Assembly (NCBI GenBank): GCA_037974335.1
Contig: CM075760.1
Span: 14,079,386 to 14,143,385, forward strand
From: Prionace glauca
Lineage: Eukaryota; Chordata; Chondrichthyes; Carcharhiniformes; Carcharhinidae
DNA length: 64,000 nucleotides
Direction of reading: 5' to 3'
Positions 11,290 through 21,752 of this stretch are shown here, piece by piece (position 1 is the first letter of the stretch; every line of letters begins with the position of its first letter). A model generated the notes under the pieces. The model was not told the origin of the DNA. It was given only the letters and a program-made list of their open reading frames with translations, and searched no databases. The position numbers were made by a program, and so were the translations under genes.

Positions 11290-12958
11290 TCCGTGTCTCC
11301 CGAGGTTCTAACCCTTATTTAATATCCCCCACCATAACCCTCCATCCTCGTTTCACTCATGTGCCTATCTAACTGAACCTTAAACGAGTCCAACGTTCCC
11401 GCCTCCAGTACCCTACTCGGTAGCGCGTTCCATACCCCTACAATTCTCTGCGTAAAGAACCTTCCTCTCATATCCAAATTATACCTCTCCCCCCTCACCC
11501 TTAAATCATGTCCTCTTGTATTTGTTACCAATCTAGGGAGCAGTCTCTCACTATTGACTCTGTCTATTCCCTTCAGTATCTTATATACCTCTATCATGTC
11601 CCCCCTCAATCTTCATCTTTCCAAGGGGAACAGTCCCAGTTTCTCCAACCTTTCCTCGTAACCCAGCCCCTCCATGCCAGGCAACATCCTGGTAAACCTC
11701 CTCTGCACCCTTTCCAGAGCCTCCACGTCCTTCCGGTAGTAAGGTGACCAGAACTGGACGCAGTACTCCAAATGCGGTCTAACCAACGTTCTATACAACT
11801 GAAGCATTAGACAGCAGCTTTTAAACTCTATACCCCTTCCTATAAAGGCTAGCATTCCATAAGCCTTCCTGACAACATTCTCCACTTGTGTCACAACATT
11901 CACGGATTTGTGAACCTGCACTCCCAGGTCCCTCTGTGTTTCTATACTCCTAATCTGTCTACCTTTAATCCCATAGCTCCTCTCTACATTATTCCTTCCA
12001 AAATGCATCACCTCACATTTGTCAGGATTAAATTCCATCTGCCACCTATCTGCCCAATGCACCAACCTATCTATATCCTGTTGTATCACCTGACAATCCA
12101 CTTCGGTACCCGCCAACCCTGCCATCTTGGTGTCGTCAGCAAACTTGCTGATCACACCACCTACGCTCTCTTCCAAGTCATTTATGTCGACTACAAAGAG
12201 GAGAGGTCCCAGTACCGAGCCCTGCGGCACACCACTGGTCACTGGCCTCCAGCCAGACAAGGTCCCCTCCACAACTACCCTCTGTCTCCTCCTACCCAGC
12301 CAGTTCTCAATCCACCTAGCTACCTGACCTCGTATCCCATGCGCCTTAACCTTTTCTACCAACCTACCATGAGGGACTTTGTCAAACGCCTTACTGAAAT
12401 CCATATAGATGACATCAACGGCTCTCCCATCATCAACCGTTTTTGTCACCTCCTCAAAGAATTCCACCAGATTCGTAAGGCAAGACCTCCCTCTAACAAA
12501 GCCATGTTGCGTATCCCCAATCAGACCGCAACGCTCCAAATGCTCATACATCCTACCCCTAAGTACTTTTTCCATTAATTTCCCTACCACCGATGTCAAA
12601 CTCACCGGCCTCTAATTTCCAGGGTATCCCTGCTACCTTTTTTGAACAGCGGTACCACATTTGCTGCCCCAGTCTTCTGGGACCTCACCTGTGTCCAAAG
12701 AAGAGACAAAGATTTACGCCAGAGGCCCAGCAATTTCATCTTTCACCTCCCTAAGCAGCCTGGGATAAATACCATCAGGCCCCGGAGCTTTATCCGTCCT
12801 TACGCTACCTAAAAGCCCGAGCACTTCCTCTCTCGTAATAGATATTTCCTGCAGCTGATCCTCAGCTCCCTCTAACAGACCGCACGATTCCGAACCCCTC
12901 TCCTTCGTGAATACCGACGCAAAGTATTCATTCAGGAGCTCCCCCATTCCCTCCGACT
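11290..12958 (-). mobile_element. CR1-like LINE, reverse-transcriptase portion
   Basis: On the minus strand 12,714-12,947 encodes NEYFASVFTKE and DKAPGPDGIYPRLL. Positions 11,613-12,605 encode the reverse-transcriptase core, with YMDFSKAFDKVPHGRL, SGVPQGSVLGPLLF and the catalytic FADDTK motif. Positions 11,319-11,609 complete the C terminus (FFTQRIVGVWNALPSRVLEA). The copy is 5'-truncated, lacking the endonuclease domain, and needs at least two frame changes, so it is inactive. It is the best-preserved LINE in the window and sits inside a CTCTGT microsatellite. Confidence 0.93.
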
Positions 12959-13067
12959 CAATACATATCTCTGTCTCTTTGTTTCTCTCTATCTTTATTT
13001 CTCTGTGTATCTGTGTGTCTCTCTGCCTCTATATTTCTCTCTGTCTCCATCTCTCTTTAATAGAACA
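12959..13067. repeat. CTCTGT microsatellite, second segment
   Basis: Continuation of the repeat at 10,500, lying between the large minus-strand LINE and a second LINE 3' end. Confidence 0.85.
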
Positions 13068-13275
13068 TAGAACATGCCAGCGCAGTACAGGCCATTCGGC
13101 CCTCGATGTTGTGCCGACCAGTGGAACCAATCTAATGACCCTCGAACCTAAACTATTCCAATGTTATCCATATGCCTATCCACTGACCATTTGAACGCCC
13201 TTAAAGTTGGCGAGTCCACAACTGCTGCAGGCAGGGCATTCCACACCCTTACTACCCTCTGAGTAAAGAACTTTG
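13068..13275 (-). mobile_element. CR1-like LINE 3' end, reverse orientation
   Basis: It starts with AATAGAACATAGAACATGCC, the reverse complement of the ATGTTCT tail, followed by GGCCATTCGGCCCTCGATG and CATTCCACACCCTTACTACC. It is closely related to the copy at 58,981-59,190 in the CH1-CH2 intron. Confidence 0.8.
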
Positions 13276-13660
13276 TCTCTGTGTTTCTCTGGATCTGTGT
13301 TTCTCTCTCTGTCTCTGTGTGAATACCTCTCTGTGTATCTGGGTGTGTTTCTGTCTTTGCATTTCTCTATATCTGTCTCTCTGTCTGTGTCTCGATGCTA
13401 AGGGCCTAGTATTTTAGTCTCTGTGCTGAACCCACAATCTCTCTGATTCTGAGGGAAGATCAACATTGAAGGTGTGAGGTCTCATCACTCTCTGTCTGCT
13501 TTGGGTTTGTAATCTTTACATTTTTAAACACTGAAACCTCTTGCCCTTGTTGGGAATCTCACTGCGGTTTGAGAAAAGCAAACACTGATCCCACACTAAA
13601 CCCCCCCCCCAACACAGGACTGAGCAGAGAGTGTGAAATGGGACTGCTGTGAGTGTGGAT
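13275..13660. repeat. Microsatellite plus duplicated segment (copy 2)
   Basis: The CTCTGT tract resumes, followed by ATGCTAAGGGCCTAGTATTT and then CTTGTTGGGAATCTCACTGC, matching 9,491-9,860 closely. The candidate exons that follow the first copy are not repeated here. Confidence 0.85.
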
Positions 13661-13734
13661 TGTCTTTTAAAAGTTTGTTAGAAGCCCTCCATTTTCAAAT
13701 CCTTACCCTGCTTCTGTCGTGTCTCAGACTCCAC

Positions 13735-13890
13735 CTGGTCTGCACATCTTTGGACTGTGGAAGGAAACCAGGAAGGAACCCACGCAGACATGGGGAGAAT
13801 GTGCAAACTCCATTCCCAAGCTGAGAATTGAACCCGGGTCCCTGGTGCTGTGAGGCAGCAGTGCTAACCATCGTGTCCCCGTGCTGTCCT
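13735..13890 (-). mobile_element. HE1-like SINE, reverse orientation
   Basis: Reading in reverse complement, CATGGGGAGAATGTGCAAAC, the B box (TTGAACCCGGGTCCCTGG) and the head (GAGGCAGCAGTGCTAACCA) are clear. Confidence 0.8.
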
Positions 13891-13894
13891 ATCC

Positions 13895-14035
13895 CATGGA
13901 TTGGGATGCAGTGAAAGGTTTTGTTTCTTGCACAAACAAAACATACCAGACATAGAGTCCATTCGGGAGAAGGAGAGGGTACAGAATACAGTGTGACAGT
14001 TACCAATAGATAGATCAGCTTAATATATGGTGGGT
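13895..14035. repeat. Dispersed repeat, same family as 37,291-37,595
   Basis: Contains CAGTGAAAGGTTTTGTTTCT, ACATACCAGACATAGAGTCC and GAGGGTACAGAATACAGTGT. These resemble the repeat that breaks the VH pseudogene at 37.3 kb (CATACCGTGCATAGAGAAG and following). Confidence 0.55.
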
Positions 14036-14400
14036 CCATTCACAATCTAACATTCTGATCAAACACTCAATCTTTCCACAAAGCAATTCTCACACAGTCA
14101 ACCCCACTTTGCTTTGTCCCTTCTCCCATCCTGCTGTGCTCGGAGTCTCTCTGATCGATGCTAAGGGCCTAGTATTTGAGGCTCTGAGCTGAAGCCACAA
14201 TCTGTCTGATTGGGAGGGAAGATTACCTCCCACTCAGACACGGGGGGGGGGCTGCGATATCCCCCCGAAATCTATCTGTTGTGTTCAGAGCCACATGTTC
14301 CATCCCTGTGTCTGCTGTCCTTCAAGAACTATTGAATAATCTTTAAACATCCCCATTCATTATCACAGAACAAGGCCCACACGGGGGGAATCTAGTATCA
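14036..14400. other. Intergenic DNA with a third partial duplicate
   Basis: No gene is recognised. Positions 14,155-14,225 repeat CGATGCTAAGGGCCTAGTAT and the sequence after it, as at 9,608 and 13,390. Confidence 0.5.
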
Positions 14401-14401
14401 G

Positions 14402-14700
14402 CTTTCAAAGTTTATTTATTAGTCTCACAAGTAGGATGACATTAACACTGCAATGAAGTTAGTGTGGGGAAACTCATAGTGGCCACAGTGTGGTGCCTGT
14501 TTGGACACACATAGGGAGAATTGAACATGGCTGGGACACCTACCCAGAGCGTCTTTTTAACTGTGGGAGGAAACCCACGGGGACACGGGGAGAAGGTGTA
14601 GACTCCACACAGACAGTGACCCAAGGCAGGGAATTGAACCTGGGTCCCTGGCACTGTGAGGCAGCAGTGTTACCCACTGTGCCACCGTGCTGCCAGGATG
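14402..14700 (-). mobile_element. HE1-like SINE, long form, reverse orientation
   Basis: Runs from the tail (AAGTTTATTTATTAGTCTCA, with AACACTGCAATGAAGTTA) to the tRNA-like head (AGTGTTACCCACTGTGCCACC). It is a nearly full-length long subtype, also seen at 19,122, 27,425 and 28,495. Confidence 0.85.
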
Positions 14701-14739
14701 GGGATGGGCCGGGGGGGGGGGGGGGGGGGGGCACAGTTT

Positions 14740-15005
14740 AAAATTCCTGACGTTCCCATTGAAGATAGAGATCCGGAGGAATAATTCCTTCTCTCAGGGG
14801 GTGGTTAGTGTTTGGAATACCCTTCCCCGGAGAGCAGTGGGCGTTGGGACATTGAACATATACAAGGGGGGGGGTGGGGGTTATGGGGGAGACAGGCTGC
14901 GAAGGGGGGTTCAGGCCACAGTCAGATCAGCCATGGTCTTATCAACTGGAGGGACAGGCTCGAGGGGGGGAATGGCCTCATCCTGCTCCTATTTCTTATG
15001 TTCTG
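14740..15005 (+). mobile_element. CR1-like LINE 3' end
   Basis: TTCTCTCAGGGGGTGGTTAG, TGGAATACCCTTCCCCGGAG and the tail CTCCTATTTCTTATGTTCTG match the 3' end of the same family as 29,455-29,662. A preceding G run (14,710-14,731) flanks it. Confidence 0.75.
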
Positions 15006-15064
15006 TCTGATACCTGTGTGATCACTGCTCTCAGTGTTACAGGAACACTGTTTGGCAATCTCCA

Positions 15065-16080
15065 TCTCAATCACTTCCTCTCTCTCTCTGAGACTCTCAC
15101 CCCATTGCTATCCTCCCCTCTCTCTGTTACTCTCTCTCTCTCTATCTCTCTGAGACTCTCACCCCATTGCTATCCTCCCCTCTCTCTGTTACTCTCTCTC
15201 TCTATCTCTCTGTGAATCTCACCCCATTGCTATCCTCCCCTCTCTCTGTTACTCTCTCTCTCTCTATCTCTCTGAGACTCTCACCCCATTGCTATCCTCC
15301 CCTCTCTCTGTTACTCTCTCTCTCTCTATCTCTCTGTGAATCTCACCCCATTGCTATCCTCCCCTCTCTCTGTTACTCTCTCTCTCTCTATCTCTCTGTG
15401 ACTCTCACCCCATTGCTATCCTCCCCTCTCTCTGTTACTCTCTCTCTCTATCTCTCTGAGACTCTCACCCCATTGCTATCCTCCCCTCTCTCTGTTACTC
15501 TCTCTCTATCTCTCTGTGAATCTCACCCCATTGCTATCCTCCCCTCTCTCTGTTACTCTCTCTCTCTATCTCTCTGTGAATCTCACCCCATTGCTATCCT
15601 CCCCTCTCTCTGTTACTCTCTCTCTCTATCTCTCTGTGACTCTCACCCCATTGCTATCCTCCCCTCTCTCTGTTACTCTCTCTATCTCTCTGTGACTCTC
15701 ACCCCATTGCTATCCTCCCCTCTCTCTGTTACTCTCTCTCTCTATCTCTCTGAGACTCTCACCCCATTGCTATCCTCCCCTCTCTCTGTTACTCTCTCTC
15801 TCTATCTCTCTGTGAATTTCACCCCATTCGCTATCCTCCCCTCTCTCTGTTACTCTCTCTCTCTAACTCTCTGTGACTCTCACCCCATTGCTATCCTTCC
15901 CTCTCTCTGTTACTCTCTCTCTCTATCTCTCTGAGACGCTCACCCTATTGCTATCCTCCCCTCTCTCTGTTACTCTCTCTCTCTATCTCTCTGTGAATCT
16001 CACCCCATTGCTAACCTCCCCTGTCTCTGTTACTCTCTCTCTATCTCTCTGTGACTCTCACCCCATTGCTATCCTCCCCT
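15065..16080. repeat. 60-bp minisatellite, left part (about 16 copies)
   Basis: The unit is CTCACCCCATTGCTATCCTC followed by CCCTCTCTCTGTTACTCTCT and a variable CTCTATCTCTCTGTGA(A/C)T stretch. The 255-residue open frame across it is only the translated repeat. Confidence 0.95.
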
Positions 16081-17146
16081 GGATCAGAAATTGGCTATCA
16101 GATAGGAGACAGAGGGTGGTGGTTGATGGTAAATATTCATCATGGAGTTCAGTTACGAGTGGTGTGCCTCAGGGATCTGTTTTGGGGCCACTGCTGTTTG
16201 TAATTTTTATTAATGATCTGGATGAGGGTATAGTTGGGTGGATTAGTAAATTTGCTGATGACACCAAAGTCGGAGGTGTGGTAGATAGTGATGAAGGGTG
16301 TCATAGTTTGCAGGAAGACTTAGACAGGTTGCAGAGCTGGGCCGAGAGGTGGCGGATGGAATTTAATGCGGAGAAGTGTGAGGTAATTCACTTTGGTAGG
16401 AATAACAGATGTGTTGAGTATAGGGCTAATGGGAGGACTTTGAATAGTGTGGATGACAGAGGGATCTAGGTGTATGTGTACATAGATCCCTGAAAGTTGG
16501 GAATCAAGTAGATAAGGTTGTTAAGAAGGCATATGGTGTCTTGGCATTTATTGGTAGGGGGATTGAATTTAGGAGTCGCAGCGTCATGATGCAACTGTAC
16601 ACATCTCTGGTGCGGCCGCACTTGGAGTTTTGTGTGCAGTTCTGGTCCCCACATTACAGGAAGGATGTGGAGGCTTTGGAGAGGGTGCAGAGGAGGTTTA
16701 CCAGGATGTTGCCTGGTATGGAGGGATGGTCCTATGAGGAGAGACTGAGAGATTTGGGGTTGTTTTCACTGGAAAGAAGGCGGCTAAGAGGGGATCTTAT
16801 TGAAACATATAAGATGATTAGAGGTTTAGATAGGGTGGACAGTGATAGCCTTTTTCCTCGGATGGAGAAAGCTAGCACGAGGGGGCATGGCTTTAAATTA
16901 AGGGGGGGGGTAGTTATAGGACTGATGTCAGGGGTAGGTTCTTTACCCAGAGGGTGGTGAGGGACTGGAATGCCCTGCCAGCTGCAGTTGTAAATGCGCC
17001 TAGTTTGGGACGTTTGAAAGATCTGTGGATAGGTTTATGGACAAAAAGGGATTGGTATAGGCTAGTGGGTCATTGTTTTTGTAACTGGTCGGCGCAACAT
17101 CGTGGGCCGAAGGGCCTGTTCTGCGCTGTAATGTTCTATGTTCTAT
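16081..17146 (+). mobile_element. CR1-like LINE inserted in the minisatellite
   Basis: A 5'-truncated copy with 3' end present. Its reverse-transcriptase segment includes SGVPQGSVLGPLLF and SKFADDTK (16,081-16,466), then RPHLEFCVQFWSPHYRKD (16,541 on), then the 3' end with CGTGGGCCGAAGGGCCTG and an ATGTTCTATGTTCTATGTT tail. At least two frameshifts separate the pieces. The 60-bp minisatellite continues on both sides, so insertion followed or interrupted the array. Confidence 0.93.
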
Positions 17147-18246
17147 GTTCCCCTCTCTCTGTTACTCTCTCTCTCTATCTCTCTGTGACTCTCACCCCAT
17201 TGCTATCCTCCCCTCTCTCTGTTACTCTCTCTCTCTCTATCTCTCTGTGACTCTCACCCCATTGCTATCCTCCCCTCTCTCTGTTACTCTCTCTCTCTAT
17301 CTCTCTGTGACTCTCACCCCATTGCTATCCTCCCCTCTCTCTGTTACTCTCTCTCTCTCTATCTCTCTGTGAATCTCACCCCATTGCTATCCTCCCCTCT
17401 CTCTGTTACTCTCTCTCTCTATCTCTCTGTGAACCTCACCCCATTGCTATCCTCCCCTCTCTCTGTTACTCTCTCTCTCTCTATCTCTCTGTGAATCTCA
17501 CCCCATTGCTATCCTCCCCTCTCTCTGTTACTCTCTCTCTCTCTATCTCTCTGTGACTCTCACCCCATTGCTATCCTCCCCTCTCTCTGTTACTCTCTCT
17601 CTCTCTCTCTCTGTGAATCTCACCCCATTGCTATCTTCCCCTCTCTCTGTTACTCTCTCTCTCTCTGTCTCTCTGTGAATCTCACCCCATTGCTATCCTC
17701 CCCTCTCTCTGTTACTCTCTCTCTCTATCTCTCTGTGACTCTCACCCCATTGCTATCCTCCCCTCTCTCTGTTACTCTCTCTCTCTCTATCTCTCTGTGA
17801 ATTTCACCCCATTGCTATCCTCCCCTCTCTCTGTTACTCTCTCTCTATCTCTCTGTGAATCTCACCCCATTGCTATCCTCCCCTCTCTCTGCTACTCTCT
17901 CTCTCTCTATCTCTCTGTGACTCTCACCCCATTGCTATCCTCCCCTCTCTCTGTTACTCTCTCTCTCTCTCTCTCTCTGTGAATCTCACCCCATTGCTAT
18001 CCTCCCCTCTCTCTGTTACTCTCTCTCTCTCTATCTCTCTGTGACTCTCACCCCATTGCTATCCTCCCCTCTCTCTGTTACTCTCTCTCTCTCTATCTCT
18101 CTGTGACTCTCACCCCATTGCTATCCTCCCCTCTCTCTGTTACTCTCTCTCTCTCTGTGACTCTCACCCCATTGCTATCCTCCCCTCTCTCTGTTACTCT
18201 CTCTCTCTCTGTGACTCTCACCCCATTGCTATCCTCCCCTCTCTCT
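17147..18246. repeat. 60-bp minisatellite, right part (about 18 copies)
   Basis: Same unit as 15,065-16,080, resuming directly after the LINE tail. The last copies lose part of the CT run and shorten to about 48 bp. Confidence 0.95.
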
Positions 18247-18420
18247 GTTGCAATGATTTTTAACCTGGGACTGAACCATTGTTTAATGTAGACCTGGTCA
18301 ATGGCCATCATTGAGATTTATCTGAACATGTCAATAAATATTTCATTGTTTTCTGAATAAATATCCCAACATTTGCTCAGTCTCTGCCTCTTGTTTGTGC
18401 ATCTGTTGATTGTTCCCTGT
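18247..18420 (+). terminator. 3'-end-like sequence with two AATAAA signals
   Basis: AT-rich DNA after the minisatellite contains GTCAATAAATATTTCATTG (signal near 18,333) and CTGAATAAATATCCC (near 18,355). A GT-rich stretch, CTTGTTTGTGCATCTGTTG, follows. This is the arrangement of a cleavage and polyadenylation site on the + strand. No coding exon could be linked to it. Confidence 0.3.
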
Positions 18421-18469
18421 TGGCGAAGGGGCAATGTTAAAGATTACTCAGATTCGATAACCATTTGGA

Positions 18470-18950
18470 TTTACAAATGTTTTGCCAGGACTGGGGAAAT
18501 TGCAGCGGTGAGGAAAGGATTGGATTGGCGAGGGTTGTTTTCCTGAGAGGTGACCGAACTGAGGTGTCTGACATTCTGAGGGGGGCAAGACAGGATGGAC
18601 AGGAAAGGCCTGTTTCCCCCCAAACAGAGACAGGAAGTGGGGTTCACACAGATTGAAGGTGATCGGTAGGAGGATTACAAGAGGCCATAAGGAAGGTGCT
18701 TCTCACTCAGAGGGTGGAGGATGCCTGCAAAGCGCTGCCTAAACTGGTGGTTCAGATAGAAACCCCTCGGCACTCGGATCTGTAGCTGAAACTCTGTGTC
18801 CTGTAAAAAGGAGGCTCAGGGGCTGGGTTGCTGGAAGGTGGGATTCGAATGGACAGCTAGTCTTTATTTCCCGAGCTGGTGCGGATGTGATGGGCTGAAT
18901 GGCCTCTCCTGCGCTGTAACCTTTTCTCTGCGTTCTGTTAGCCCTATTGA
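18470..18950 (+). mobile_element. LINE 3' end, diverged
   Basis: Contains GGATTGGATTGGCGAGGG, GGTGCTTCTCACTCAGAGGG and the ending GATGGGCTGAATGGCCTCTC plus GCGCTGTAACC, typical of the 3' part of CR1-type elements. No usable frame remains. Confidence 0.6.
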
Positions 18951-19121
18951 TGGGAGGGATGGAGGAGTGAGCTGGTTTTCAATCAGAAACAAGAGGAAAA
19001 ATGGAAGAATGTTTTGAGACAAAGATGATTTTTCCTGATGTTTCCACCCCCCCCCCCCATCAAATTGAGTTGGTGATACCCCCACCTGCCCCGTGTTCCC
19101 CCCAAATACATTATCCCCAGT

Positions 19122-19385
19122 GTCAGCACGGTGGGACAGTGGGTAACACTGCAGCCTCACTGTGCCAGGGACCTGTGGGTCATTTGCACCTTGTCCCCGT
19201 GTCTGTGTGGGTTTCCTCCCCCAGTCTGAAAGACGTGCTGGGTTAGGGGGCATTGGGCCGGGCTTCAATTCCCCCTCAGTGTTACCCCAACAGGAATGTG
19301 GAGACTCGGGCAATTCTCACAGTAACTTCACTGCAGTGTTAATGTCAGCCTACTTATTAGTGACACTAATAAATAACCTTAAACT
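19122..19385 (+). mobile_element. HE1-like SINE, long form
   Basis: Head CAGCACGGTGGGACAGTGGG, middle GTCTGTGTGGGTTTCCTCCC, and tail with TTCACTGCAGTGTTAATGTC and GACACTAATAAATAACCTTA. It is the + strand counterpart of 14,402-14,700. Confidence 0.82.
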
Positions 19386-19499
19386 GCAGGTCTGGGTGCT
19401 GCTGTGACATTGCACCCTCTTGTTTAAACACTCTGCAATGCTGAGACTGGGGAGAGGAGTGAACAACAGGGAGCAGAATTGCAGCTTCTCTCCCCCCAT

Positions 19500-20270
19500 T
19501 GAAACTGGGATTGTTGCTCCATCTGCTGCACCTCCCCATCACATCCACTGGGGGCAATCTGGACAATGGGCTGCAGGCAGACCTCACTGCGCCTGCGCCA
19601 CAATCACACCCGCCGCCGGCCGCGGCCATCTTACGTTGCCAAGGGAGACGGCCAGCGTCCATCTTGCGTTGCCAGGGGAGACGGCCAGCGTCCATCTTGC
19701 GTTGCCAGGGGAGAAGGCCGCGGCCATCTTGCGTTGCCAGCGGAGACGGCGTCCCCCGCGCTGCTCTCTGGTTGACATCCCCTCCCGCACATGCGCCCAG
19801 GCAGTTCCATGTTAATCTTTTAATATTTTAAATTCTGATGATTATTATTCACATCCTCACCCGTCAGACTTTCGGTTCCTTCTCCATTCGGGAAAATCGT
19901 TTCCGTTTTTTATTCCGTCTGTTTTTCAATCACCCCCGCGCGGTGCGCTCTGGGAAAATACTACCGCACATGCGCGGTTCCGCCACCTGCCTCTTTATAA
20001 AAATATGTATTTTATTTAATTTTAATTCCGCTCCGGGCGGGATTTCCGGGTGGGAATTTCTCTCACTTTCTACATTTCTCAACCGTCGCTTTTTCCTCGA
20101 CGGGGGGGGAGGGGCTGACGGTGACGTCACGGAAATATGGCGACTGGCCCCGCCTCTCTTCAGGTCCCGGATGTTCCGCCAATGAGCAGCGGCCGGGCCG
20201 GAGTGGGCAAGAGGTGACACTGGGCGGAGCAGCGCCCGGGCGTGTTACAGCGACCCCCGGTGGTCAGGAA
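19500..20270. promoter_or_regulatory. CpG-rich island with promoter motifs
   Basis: CpG is abundant here and scarce in the neighbouring kilobases. Three NRF1-like sites are readable: TGCGCCTGCGC (19,588), GCACATGCGCC (19,787) and GCACATGCGCG (19,966). A perfect CRE, TGACGTCA, lies at 20,122-20,129. A YY1-like AAATATGGCG begins at 20,133 and a CCAAT lies at 20,179. This is the make-up of a broad, constitutive vertebrate promoter. Which strand it serves and what gene it drives cannot be told, as open frames across it show no recognisable protein. Confidence 0.7.
19623..19752. repeat. 33-bp tandem repeat inside the CpG island (4 copies)
   Basis: Copies start at 19,623, 19,656, 19,689 and 19,721. 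Each carries CCATCTTGCGTTGCCAGGGG or a close variant, followed by AGACGGC. The unit joins a YY1-like core (CCATCTT) to half of an RFX X-box-like sequence (GTTGCC). Confidence 0.85.
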
Positions 20271-21560
20271 GTGAAATAGCAGCAGGACAGTCTCTGCCCA
20301 AAGGCTTCCCCAGTTCAGCTGCTCAGAGACACTGGGAACCTCTTCAACTGGAAACTTCAGCTTCTCACATTCACCCCCTGTGTTCAGTCAATGTTTAATA
20401 GACAATCTCTGTAGGGAAATCAGAAACAACTTGTTCACATCAAAGGGGATGGGAATCTGAACCATTCTGCTCAGAAAGCTCTGCTTGCTTTGAAATTTCA
20501 ATGGAAATGTTCAAGATGAGAATTTATAGATACAAGTCATGTTGTATGTGGAACGCTCATGATGCCACAATAAGATCAGTACAGACATCTCACAGGGTTG
20601 TGTGACTGGAGGAGATGTCAGAGATGCGCATTCATAAGAGAAAGAGAATAACCAACAGAAACAATTGAAGCAACATTTAACCTCTTTGTTTATTGTGTTT
20701 TAGGGACCGCCTGTTGCTCAAGAACCAACACCAAAACCTTTCCTGCTAAATAAATGTGAATCTGTTGAGGTTTATAACTGGCAGGGAAAATCGTGACAGG
20801 AATGAGGGTTCAACATTTTCATTCCAACTCCGGTGGCCTTTTCCTGCATCAGAGTAACTTGTATAATGTAGATCAAAAGCTTCAAAATGGGAATATTTTA
20901 TCTATCCAGGACTGACACAATGTTAATAAAGGCCGTTAAAATGAATATTACAGACAGAGAGATTAATGCAGTTGCTTTACTAAATGTTCCCTTTCTGGAG
21001 AAACAGGAAAATAAATTTTCCCCAAATCTCTCCTCAAACCTGCTGCACTTTCTTGTGATTAGAGTGATGCAGCACCACCATCTGCTGGCGACCCACTGTA
21101 ACTGCAGGCGCTGGTGTTTGTGAGTCTGGGAACGGCTGAAGTGTGAATATTGAACGATATTATCCGTGATTGGAGTTTCCAGAAGGAGTTCGCCCTTTTT
21201 ATAACCTGACACCGCAAGAGTGACTGACTCCACCTGACTGAGGCTTGTATTCAAAAGGTGGGACAGTCATAGCGGACTCCATATATTTCTGTTATCTGAG
21301 GTACCGATGGCGAATCTGTGAGAGGAGCAGAAAATAATCTGTTCTTTCTCATTTTTACAAGCAGTTTCACATTTACAGACAGAATTAGCACACGCGAGGT
21401 CTGAAACAACTAAGTATGAAACGCTCATCGGAGGGAAAAAATCAGTGCAATAAATGTTAAGGATTATTGTGTTTTTCTAAAATAAAGTTCGATCCGATGC
21501 TAATCTGTTCAAAGTGATGTTTTCTAAATAGAATCGACTTTCGGAATGGGTCCTGGCAAT
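20271..21560. other. Intergenic DNA, no gene recognised
   Basis: No exon or repeat family was recognised. The short frames at 20,887-21,123 (+) and 20,898-21,254 (-) lack domain signatures and overlap each other. Confidence 0.45.
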
Positions 21561-21562
21561 TA

Positions 21563-21752
21563 CACACACACAAAAACACACACACACACACCACACACAA
21601 ACACACTCACACAAAAACACTCCCACACAGACACACACACACACCACACAAAAACACACACACACACAACACACAAACACACACAAACACACACACAAAC
21701 AACACACAAACACACACAGACGCACACAAACACACTCACACAACACACAGGT
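21563..21752. repeat. CA microsatellite
   Basis: ACACACAAAAACACAC-type repeats with occasional CTCACAC. The Cys-Val-rich minus-strand frames across it are artefacts. Confidence 0.95.

Noticed and set aside
15000-15075. Possible Ig transmembrane exon (VTGTLFGN after a CAG acceptor)
   Set aside because: Resemblance to the end of a mu membrane segment covers only a few residues, with no hydrophobic helix before it, and the frame runs into the minisatellite.
15167-15934. 255-codon open frame
   Set aside because: Translation of the 60-bp minisatellite; the unit is a multiple of three, so the frame stays open.
19838-20185. 115-codon open frame in the CpG island
   Set aside because: No recognisable domain; GC-rich, stop-poor DNA gives such frames by chance.
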